NCBI RefSeq assembly: GCF_002159915.1
Contig: NZ_NFJP01000007.1
Span: 1 to 64,000 of the forward strand
Source of the DNA: Gordonibacter sp. An230
GTDB taxonomy: Bacteria; Actinomycetota; Coriobacteriia; Coriobacteriales; Eggerthellaceae
Direction: 5' to 3'
DNA: 64,000 bases
This document shows positions 57,355-64,000 of this stretch, piece by piece; position 1 is the first letter of the stretch, and each line of letters starts with the position of its first letter. The notes beneath the pieces were generated by a model. That model ran no database searches. It had not been told where the DNA came from and saw nothing but the letters and a program-made list of their open reading frames with translations. Made by a program: the position numbers and the translations under genes.

Positions 57355-58437
57355 CTAGCGACGCCCTCTTACGAGGCGCGACGCAGCCGCCCGGCGCATG
57401 CCTCCCGCGACCCGCACCGCGCAGTCACGCGCATGCACAGCCGCAGCTGCGCCCGCATCCTGCGCTTTGGCCGTCACTCGGGAAGCGGCCGCCTGCACCG
57501 CCCGATCGCGCGCCCTCGCCACCGCGTCGACGAGGCGACCAGCCGTCACCCCGCCCTCATAGTACTCGATGGCCGCGCGTCCCATGGCCTGAGTCCCCGT
57601 GTACCCGATGGCGGCCTTTACGGCCCAGCCGAGGGCAGGGACAAATGCCACGAGCTGGCGTGCGACGGCTCTACATGCAAAAGCGCCTCCCACAAGCGCC
57701 GCAAGCTCCTTCACACGCGCAAGGCCAAGCTCCTCGCCATAGGCAGCCGCTATCTGCAGCAGCATTTTCGCCTGATTGAGCGTCATGACGGGCAGATCGG
57801 CCCCGGGAATGATGACGAGCAGCCCCACGCCTGCGTTTTGCAGAGCCGTGGCGTTCACGGCTTCGAGCGCGAGCGGCTTGCGAACGAACGGAAACGCGAG
57901 CGCGAACGCGAGACGCTTGTCCGCGCATGCGTCTATCACCCAATCCCCCATGCGCTCGGAGAGGGATGCGGCCGCGAAGGCGTCGAGCGCATAGGGCTCG
58001 GCGCCGAGATCCCCATCGTCGGCTGCCACGGCGGGAAGATCGCGTGGCGCTTTCGGCGCGACGAGATCCCCGCAGGGGATGGCGTGTCCGGACGCCTGGG
58101 CGATGTCGGACACAAGCTCGGGCAGCGTGGTCGCCACCATTACGGGCACGCCCGCCTCGCGCAGCCGTTTCGCGCACTCCCCCACCCGCTCGTCGAGGCC
58201 CGCCACGATCACGGCCATGTCGTCGCCCGCATAGGGCGCGAACGGTCGGCCTTCCAGATACATGAGCGACACGCGAGCGTGAGGGGACGCGCTGGCGAAC
58301 GCCTGACGCACGTGAGCCTGCACGTCGCCGGGCGCGGTATCGTCCACGTACACGCTCACCGACAGCGGAGTCCGCCGTGCCTCGTCGATGCTGGCAGCCT
58401 CTTCGACAACTGCTTTGATGTCAACGGGTAGCTGCAT
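57355..58437 (-). CDS. DUF697-family protein
   Basis: A 360-residue protein. The C-terminal half carries DUF697: GVGLLVIIPGADLPVMTLNQAKMLLQIAAAYG (residues about 205-236), then ELAALVGGAFACRAVARQLVAFVPALGWAVKAAIGYTGTQAMGRAAIEYYEGG, with two or three hydrophobic segments and the NQ-x-KM motif. DUF697 proteins are often linked to Era-like GTPases; none is present here. The N-terminal half is a soluble domain resembling a P-loop-less GTPase-like fold (VSLMYLEGRPFAPYAGDDMAVIVAG). ATG 58437 follows GGAAGAAGGG. It is 14 bases after rodA. Confidence 0.8.
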   Translation of the reverse strand: MQLPVDIKAVVEEAASIDEARRTPLSVSVYVDDTAPGDVQAHVRQAFASASPHARVSLMYLEGRPFAPYAGDDMAVIVAGLDERVGECAKRLREAGVPVMVATTLPELVSDIAQASGHAIPCGDLVAPKAPRDLPAVAADDGDLGAEPYALDAFAAASLSERMGDWVIDACADKRLAFALAFPFVRKPLALEAVNATALQNAGVGLLVIIPGADLPVMTLNQAKMLLQIAAAYGEELGLARVKELAALVGGAFACRAVARQLVAFVPALGWAVKAAIGYTGTQAMGRAAIEYYEGGVTAGRLVDAVARARDRAVQAAASRVTAKAQDAGAAAAVHARDCAVRVAGGMRRAAASRLVRGRR

Positions 58438-58451
58438 AACCGCCCTTCTTC

Positions 58452-59654
58452 CTAATGCTGTTTCTGGGCATTGCGGGCCCACACTGAGCCGATAAAGCCG
58501 AGTACGATGAAATTGAGCACCATGCCCGACGAGCCGTAGGTCATGAACGGCAGGGGGATGCCCGTGATCGGCATGAGTCCGAGATCCATGCCGATGTTCT
58601 CGAGTATCTGGAATAGCCACATGCCGACGCCGCACATGACGACAAGCGCGCCGAACAGGTCGCTTGACGCGCTGGCGATGCGAAAGCATATCAAAACAAG
58701 GGCGGCGTACAACGCCATCAGCACCATTACACCGAAAAACCCCAGTTCCTCGGCAAGCACGCAGAAGATGAAGTCGGTCGGCGCCTCAGGCAGGAGACCG
58801 AGGGAATGCTGCGTTCCTTGGAACAGCCCTTTGCCGAACAACCCCCCCGATCCGATGGCGATCTGCGCCTGGCGCAGGTTGTAGCCGTCGCCCGTGATGT
58901 CGGCGTCAGGATCGAGGAATACGGTGAGGCGCGAGCGCTGGTAGTTCTTGAGCAGCTTGTACTCCACGGTCCCGTCGGGGTTTCGCGTGGCCAGCACCTC
59001 ATCGAGAGCGAAGACCGCCGCCACAGCCAGCAAGCCGACAAGGAGCGTCACCAGCAAAAATTTCGGACGAGCCCCTCCGACGACTAAGGCCGTCGCCGCG
59101 ATGGCGAGGTACACGAGGCCCGTGCCGAGGTCGGGCTGGGTCATGATGCAGAAAAACGGCACGAGCATGATGCCGAGGGCCTTCGCGTACTCGCGCGCAT
59201 CGTCGAGCCGTCCGCCGTAGCGAGCCATGACGCTCGCATCAAGAAGAATGACCGTGACCTTGGCGAACTCGCCCGGCTGTATCTGCATGCCGAGCTTGAT
59301 CCACGACTGGGCCCCTTTCGCCTCCACGCCAAGGCCCGGTATGTGCGGCGAGAGGATGAGCACCACGTTCACGATGAGGAACAGCGTCGTGAAGTCCGAC
59401 AGGCGCCGGTAGTCGAAGCGCCATGCGACGATCATGGCCACGATGCCCGCGGCCACGCCCGCTAGCTGGCGGGAGAACGAGTAGTCGGGGTCGTTCGCAA
59501 CCGCAGACATCACGATCACGAGGCCGTAGCACACGATGAGCGCGATCACGACGACGAACGGAAGGTTCAGCCAGGGGAAGCGCCGCGCGCGCGTGGCCTG
59601 CGCCACGGCGCGGTCGGGCGTCTTGAGCGAGTCGATCTGCGGCAGTTGCGGCAT
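58452..59654 (-). CDS. rodA: peptidoglycan polymerase RodA (SEDS family)
   Basis: A 400-residue SEDS protein with ten membrane helices. It carries GAQSWIKLGMQIQPGEFAKVTVIL (the W-x-QPSE-like motif, here QPGEF), MTQPDLGTGLVYLAI with the conserved Asp, NLRQAQIAIGSGGLFGKG, LPEAPTDFIFCVLAEELGF and LPLPFMTYGSSGM. It polymerises lipid II glycan strands for cell elongation together with the PBP2 encoded just upstream. ATG 59654 follows AAGGAGG. Confidence 0.96.
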   Translation of the reverse strand: MPQLPQIDSLKTPDRAVAQATRARRFPWLNLPFVVVIALIVCYGLVIVMSAVANDPDYSFSRQLAGVAAGIVAMIVAWRFDYRRLSDFTTLFLIVNVVLILSPHIPGLGVEAKGAQSWIKLGMQIQPGEFAKVTVILLDASVMARYGGRLDDAREYAKALGIMLVPFFCIMTQPDLGTGLVYLAIAATALVVGGARPKFLLVTLLVGLLAVAAVFALDEVLATRNPDGTVEYKLLKNYQRSRLTVFLDPDADITGDGYNLRQAQIAIGSGGLFGKGLFQGTQHSLGLLPEAPTDFIFCVLAEELGFFGVMVLMALYAALVLICFRIASASSDLFGALVVMCGVGMWLFQILENIGMDLGLMPITGIPLPFMTYGSSGMVLNFIVLGFIGSVWARNAQKQH

Positions 59655-59689
59655 AGGCGGTCCTCCTTCCCTTCGTCCGACCCTCGCGG

Positions 59690-61852
59690 TTAATCGGTGC
59701 GCCCGGTCATAGCCCGTTTGGACGCGTCGGGCAGCGCGCGACCGGTCGAGCCGGCGATCTTGCCCATCTCGTCAAGCGTCCCCGCATCGTAGGACAGCAC
59801 GGCAGCGAGCACCTCGGCACCGAGCGGAGCCGCCGCGGCCGATCCGCCGCCGCCGTGCTCGACCACGCAAGCCACCACGTATTTGGGATCGCTCACCGGA
59901 GCGTAGCATGCGAACCAGCCCGTGTCTCCGTCGTCGGTGTACTCGGCGGTGCCCGTCTTGCACGCCACGACGGCCGGATCGATCCCGAACCTCTCGAGCG
60001 TGCCGGAGACGTCGGCGTTGTCCGTGGCGACGCCGTTCAACGCCTCGCGCACGTACGCCAGATGCTCGGGACTCACATCAGGCTCGTCCACCACCTCCGG
60101 CTCGAAGGTGCGCACCGCCTCGCCCTCGGCGTTGCGCACGTCCTTCAGCACATGCGGCTTGAGCACTTTGCCCGTGGCCACGGCCCCGTAGGACACGGCC
60201 AGCTCGATTGGGGTGACCAAGACGTAGCCTTGCCCGATGCACATATTCACCGTGTCGCCGCCCACCCAGGCCGCCGACTCGGGATAGTCCCGGTAGTTCT
60301 CGGCCTTCCACTCGGGCGTCGGGATGCGCCCGACCGCCTCGCCGGCAAGGTCGATGCCCGTCGGGCTCTCGAGCGGGTACTTCGCAAGGAAGTCCTGCAA
60401 AGCGTTCTGGCCCGCGCGCTCGCGGTTGTCCCAGAACTGCTTGCCGATGTCGTAGAACACCGTGTCGCACGACTGCACGATGCCGCCGCGCAGATCGAGC
60501 GTGCCGTGGCCGCCGTGGTCCCAGCATAGCTTCTCCTCGCCGGAACCCCATCCGTCCCACGATCCGGTGCAGTTCCACGAGCTCGAGGCGGATGCAAATC
60601 CGCTCTCGAGCGCGGCGAGGCCCGTGAACGTCTTGTAGGTGGACGCCGCGGGGTACTGTCCGCCGATCACGCGGTTCATGAGGGGGTTCCACGTTTCCGC
60701 AGACTGGTAGAGATCCCATGTCTCCTGCGAGACAACGCCTTCGAACACCGCAGGGTCGAACGTGGGGTAGCTCGCCATGGCGACGATCCCCCCGTCGGAA
60801 AGGTCCATCACCACCACCGCGCCCGCCACGCCGGTGCCGGTGCCGATGGTGCCGTCCTCGGGCGCGATGAGCGCGGCGAGCGCGCGGTCGCACACGTACT
60901 GCACGGGGCCTTTGAGCGAAAGGCGCACATCGGAGCCTTTCGAAGGCTGCACCTCGCTCACCACCTCCACGATGTTCCCATCGGCGTCGGCCACCACCTT
61001 GCGCTCGCCATGGTCGCCCGCCAAGAGGTCGTCGTAGTACTGCTCGACGCCGGCGCGACCCACCACGTCGTCGAGCTCGATCTCGCGGCCCTCGCCCACC
61101 GAGGCGAGGTCCCCTTCGGTAACGGTGCCGGTGTAGCCTAGCACATGCGCAGCGAGCGCGCCGTACGGATAGTCTCGCACGCTGCGCTCTTCGACTTCGA
61201 CGCCGGGAAACGCATCGGAATGCTCGGCGATGAAGGCCGCGTCGCGCAGGCGCGCGTCGCTCGCCACCACGCGCTGGCTCTGCGCGCCGGACGAGGCGTC
61301 CTGGATGCGCTGGCGCACCACATGGTAGGGCACGCCGAGCAGCGCCGAAAGCCGCAGCACGACATCGCGGTCGTCGGCCACGTCGGGATCGGCCAGAACG
61401 GTGAGCGATGCGCGGTTCTTCACGAGCGGAAGACCATCGGCATCGCAGATGAGGCCGCGCGGTGCGGGTTTGCGCACCGTCGCGTACCTGTTCGCCTCCG
61501 ATGCGCTGCCGAACTCCTCCGACTCGAGGATCTGCATCACCCAAAGCTTGGCGGAAAGCGTGCCGAAGACGGCTGCGGCGAACACCCCCATCGCAACGAA
61601 GCGCGACTTCAATCCGTCGGCGGGGTTCACCGTGGATCGTGCGGGCGCGCCGGAGCGGCCTGCGGCCCGCGGAGCCGCCCCTCCGGTCGACTCGCCGAGC
61701 GATGAGGACACGCCCACTGAGCTGATGGAGCGCACGTCCTTCTTGACGCTCACGTTGGACGTCCTCGCGCGGTCGCGCGCGACGAGCACGGCGACCGCAA
61801 CGGCAACGACGGCGACGAGCGTGACGATGGCTGCGAGGATTGCGACGAGCAT
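59690..61852 (-). CDS. mrdA: penicillin-binding protein 2 (elongasome transpeptidase)
   Basis: A 720-residue class B PBP. One N-terminal helix (about 1-25), a Lys/Ser-rich linker and a second hydrophobic stretch near 90-110 precede the pedestal domain (KPAPRGLICDADGLPLVKNRASLTVLADPD). The transpeptidase domain has GGQYPAASTYKTFTGL (SxxK, STYK), QSCDTVFYDIGKQFW (SxN-like SCD) and CKTGTAEYTDD (KTG). It cross-links the strands made by RodA. The C-terminal helix-like tail ends normally. It lies between mreD and rodA. Confidence 0.95.
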   Translation of the reverse strand: MLVAILAAIVTLVAVVAVAVAVLVARDRARTSNVSVKKDVRSISSVGVSSSLGESTGGAAPRAAGRSGAPARSTVNPADGLKSRFVAMGVFAAAVFGTLSAKLWVMQILESEEFGSASEANRYATVRKPAPRGLICDADGLPLVKNRASLTVLADPDVADDRDVVLRLSALLGVPYHVVRQRIQDASSGAQSQRVVASDARLRDAAFIAEHSDAFPGVEVEERSVRDYPYGALAAHVLGYTGTVTEGDLASVGEGREIELDDVVGRAGVEQYYDDLLAGDHGERKVVADADGNIVEVVSEVQPSKGSDVRLSLKGPVQYVCDRALAALIAPEDGTIGTGTGVAGAVVVMDLSDGGIVAMASYPTFDPAVFEGVVSQETWDLYQSAETWNPLMNRVIGGQYPAASTYKTFTGLAALESGFASASSSWNCTGSWDGWGSGEEKLCWDHGGHGTLDLRGGIVQSCDTVFYDIGKQFWDNRERAGQNALQDFLAKYPLESPTGIDLAGEAVGRIPTPEWKAENYRDYPESAAWVGGDTVNMCIGQGYVLVTPIELAVSYGAVATGKVLKPHVLKDVRNAEGEAVRTFEPEVVDEPDVSPEHLAYVREALNGVATDNADVSGTLERFGIDPAVVACKTGTAEYTDDGDTGWFACYAPVSDPKYVVACVVEHGGGGSAAAAPLGAEVLAAVLSYDAGTLDEMGKIAGSTGRALPDASKRAMTGRTD

Positions 61853-61861
61853 AGCCAGCTC

Positions 61862-62389
61862 CTAGCGCAACCGGGGCGCGCGCGGCCTGCGATCCTGGGT
61901 TCCGTCCGCCACGAGACGCGCGACAAGCGGATAGAGCACCAGTCCCGCGACGCAATCATAGAGCGCGCACGGCAGAGCGCGGTAGAAAAACGCGTCCACC
62001 GGACCGACCGGCAAGCCAAGCGCGATGAGCAGAGCGCCGTAGAGCGTCTCCACGGCAAACGAGGCCGCAACGAGTATGGCGAGCGGCATGAACAGCGTAT
62101 CGTTGTCGAGCACGGCGAACGCACGCGACGCGACGAACGACACGAGCACGAACAAAAGCGCCATGCCCCCCACAGGCCCCGTCCCGAGCAGATCGGCAAG
62201 CAGCCCGAGGACGAAGGGCAGCACGGGGCCCGCACCGAGCGGGTTCGCAATGGCCACCGCCAACACGTACGCGAGGAGGAAGTTGGGCTGGGCCGAGAAG
62301 ATGGCCACGTTCGGCGACACGACCACCTGCAAGACGATGGCAACGACCGCGCCCACGGCGACGACGATGTTCTCGCGGGTTAGGCTCAC
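61862..62389 (-). CDS. mreD: rod-shape protein MreD
   Basis: A 175-residue protein with five to six membrane helices (IVVAVGAVVAIVLQVVVSPNVAIFSAQPNFLLAYVLAVAIANP..., ELGLLADLLGTGPVGGMALLFV-type segment), matching MreD, the integral membrane part of the elongasome. GTG 62389 overlaps the mreC stop by 4 bases (GTGA), so the two are coupled. Confidence 0.9.
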   Translation of the reverse strand: MSLTRENIVVAVGAVVAIVLQVVVSPNVAIFSAQPNFLLAYVLAVAIANPLGAGPVLPFVLGLLADLLGTGPVGGMALLFVLVSFVASRAFAVLDNDTLFMPLAILVAASFAVETLYGALLIALGLPVGPVDAFFYRALPCALYDCVAGLVLYPLVARLVADGTQDRRPRAPRLR

Positions 62390-63279
62390 TCAGCATCGCC
62401 CCCTTCCGCGCCGTTCGCATTTTCACCGTCGTCCCCGTCGGCCTCGAGGGCGCTGAACACCACGAGCACCTCTTCGAGAGCCGAAGCGCTCTCGTTGGGC
62501 GAGACGACTGCGCGTCGGGAGGACTCGCCCTGCTTCGCGTCCACTTTGACCACCGTACCGATGACGAGGCCGCGCGTGTAGCTGCCGCCGAGACCCGAGG
62601 TGACAACGAGGTCGCCCTCCGCAACCTCCGCATCGGCCTCAAGATCCTCCAGATAGAGCAGCCCTTCGAGCGAGCCGCGCACAACGCCCTGCGCACGGCT
62701 CGACTGTACGAGCGCGGCAGCGCCGCTCTTCGGATCGGTGAGCAAGCGGACGGTCGCGGTGCGCGCGTCGGCAGCGACCACCTGACCGATCACGCCGGAC
62801 GTCCCCATGACGGTGAGACCGGCATCCACGCCATCATCCGAGCCTTTGTCGATGGTCACGGTCTGGTCCCACGCTCCCGCAGGGTTGCCGATCACGCGCG
62901 CACCAACGCCTTCGATCCCATAGGTGTCCTTGAGGTCGACAAGCTGGCGCAGGCGCTCGTTCTCTTGCCGGTACTCCTCCATCTGCGCGTACTGCTCGAC
63001 AAGCTGCTCGTTGTAGGCGCGCAGCTCCGACAGCGTGTCCGCGTCAGCTGCAAGGTCGCCGAGCGCCTCGCCGGCCGACTGCGCGCCCGAGCTCGCCGTC
63101 GCGCCGACGAGCTTCAACGGCGCGGCGGCACCCGAGACGGCGGCCTGAGCGCGATGGAGCGCGCCGTCGTCCCCTTCGCGCGCGTACACCGCCGTCATCG
63201 CGAGCGACGCAACGAGGAGAACACCGAACAGGACCCGGCGGACAAGCGCCGAGCCCCTCTGTTGGAAGTTAAGCGCCAT
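62386..63279 (-). CDS. mreC: rod-shape protein MreC
   Basis: A 297-residue protein: one N-terminal helix (VLFGVLLVASLAMTAVYA, about 15-32), a coiled-coil (about 70-115, YNEQLVEQYAQMEEYRQENERLRQLV) and two beta-barrel domains with NPAGAWDQTVTIDKGSDDGV, the MreC hallmark, and DLVVTSGLGGSYTRGLVIGTV. It links the MreB filaments with PBP2 outside the membrane. It follows mreB after 18 bases. Confidence 0.94.
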   Translation of the reverse strand: MALNFQQRGSALVRRVLFGVLLVASLAMTAVYAREGDDGALHRAQAAVSGAAAPLKLVGATASSGAQSAGEALGDLAADADTLSELRAYNEQLVEQYAQMEEYRQENERLRQLVDLKDTYGIEGVGARVIGNPAGAWDQTVTIDKGSDDGVDAGLTVMGTSGVIGQVVAADARTATVRLLTDPKSGAAALVQSSRAQGVVRGSLEGLLYLEDLEADAEVAEGDLVVTSGLGGSYTRGLVIGTVVKVDAKQGESSRRAVVSPNESASALEEVLVVFSALEADGDDGENANGAEGGDAE

Positions 63280-63297
63280 AAGGGGAGGTGTCCGCCT

Positions 63298-64000
63298 TTA
63301 CTTCGAGCGCATGAGCGTCTGCTTGAGGGCCGTGGGCGTCTCGAGCACCTTGAGGCAGCCCATGACCACGTTCGTGAGCGCCGTCTCGCTCACCCACACG
63401 GGAATCTCCAGCTTGTCGGTGAGGTAGCGGTCCAGTCCGGACAGAAGGCCGCCGCCGCCCGTGAGCAGGATGCCGTTCTGTATGATGTCGGAGGCGAGGT
63501 CGGGGTTGGTCTTCTTGAACGTTTCCTTGATGTGCACGACCATCTCCTCGCACGGCTGCACGAGCGCGGCGCGCACGTCCTCGGACTGGATGGTCACTTC
63601 CTTCGGCTGCTCGGTGATGACGTCTTGGCCCGAGATGATCATGTCGCGCTCGCGGCCGTCCTCGAACGGCAGGATGGAGCCGATCTTGATCTTGATGATC
63701 TCGGCCGTGCGCTCGCCGATCTTGATGCCCAAAAGGTCGCGCAGGTGCATGGCGATGGCCTCGTCCATACGGTTTCCGGCTAGGCGAAGCGACGAGGAGG
63801 TGACGATGCCGCCGAGCGAGATGACGGCCACCTCCGTGGTGCCGCCGCCGATATCCACCACCATTGACCCTGTGGGCTCGGTGACGGGCAAGTCGGCGCC
63901 CATCGCCGCGGCCATCGGCTCCTCGATGAGGTAGGCCTGGCGCGCTCCGGCCTGGATGGCGGCCTCGAACACCGCGCGCTTCTCCACCGAGGTGGCGCCG
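63298..64000 (-). CDS. mreB: rod-shape-determining actin homologue MreB (C-terminal part, runs off the right edge)
   Basis: The visible 234 codons cover the second half of MreB: GATSVEKRAVFEAA, AYLIEEPMAAAMGADLPVTEPTGSMVVDIGGGTTEVAVISLGG (phosphate-2 loop) and ILLTGGGGLLSGLDRYLTDKLEIPV (adenosine motif). It polymerises on ATP beneath the membrane and directs elongasome movement. The N-terminal half lies outside the window. It is the first visible gene of the mreBCD-mrdA-rodA operon. Confidence 0.95.
   Translation of the reverse strand, partial: GATSVEKRAVFEAAIQAGARQAYLIEEPMAAAMGADLPVTEPTGSMVVDIGGGTTEVAVISLGGIVTSSSLRLAGNRMDEAIAMHLRDLLGIKIGERTAEIIKIKIGSILPFEDGRERDMIISGQDVITEQPKEVTIQSEDVRAALVQPCEEMVVHIKETFKKTNPDLASDIIQNGILLTGGGGLLSGLDRYLTDKLEIPVWVSETALTNVVMGCLKVLETPTALKQTLMRSK

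Overview
The window is one GC-rich chromosomal segment with dense, mostly single-copy genes and no recognisable insertion sequence, prophage or CRISPR array. It looks like a member of the Eggerthellaceae (class Coriobacteriia; Eggerthella- or Gordonibacter-like). The inference rests on a Tat-exported molybdopterin oxidoreductase operon with an NrfD anchor and TorD chaperone, a membrane-bound NiFe hydrogenase, flavin and Fe-S redox proteins, and frequent GTG/TTG starts. No rRNA is present, so the assignment is an inference. One tRNA-Asp gene is present.

Left part (1-20 kb): the 5' end of metK behind a SAM-clan riboswitch; a NYN-domain protein; an orphan ATP-grasp enzyme; a DUF1461 membrane protein; an AbiEi/DUF559-like protein; gltX overlapping a poly-ferredoxin; a proline-rich membrane protein; a PaaI-type thioesterase; then, on the minus strand, an M19 dipeptidase and an isochorismatase-like hydrolase. 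An ArsR/SdpI pair follows. A minus-strand operon runs mfd, EamA transporter, alpha/beta hydrolase, nucleotidyltransferase, joined by 4-8 bp overlaps.

Middle (19-36 kb): a metallophosphatase diverging from nth, a short UvrA-like ATPase, a cupin and an Fe-S aldo/keto reductase behind a MerR-type promoter, a frameshifted flavodoxin with its TetR regulator, a parS-like site, a DUF488 protein, hydrogenase maturation protease, an FMN reductase, the hyaABC-type hydrogenase operon, pheA, and mntP under a yybP-ykoY Mn2+ riboswitch.

Right part (36-64 kb): a six-gene molybdoenzyme operon (catalytic subunit, four-cluster ferredoxin, NrfD anchor, a small double-CX4CH protein, a DUF4405 b-type cytochrome, TorD chaperone); an orphan NrfD/GntR/SPFH cluster; a degenerate-AAA/Rrf2/MutY-like operon; a MarR-controlled pair of half-size ABC exporters with a HAD phosphatase; tRNA-Asp; and the cell-elongation operon mreB-mreC-mreD-mrdA-rodA continuing into a DUF697 protein and the TIGR03960/TIGR03936 radical-SAM pair.

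The respiratory genes fit an anaerobe that couples H2 oxidation, through periplasmic hydrogenase and b-type cytochrome, to reduction of an organic or inorganic acceptor by a Tat-exported molybdoenzyme. The least described parts are the double-CX4CH protein, the orphan NrfD cluster, two long inverted-repeat elements of similar architecture, and two A9G9/A8G9 tracts.
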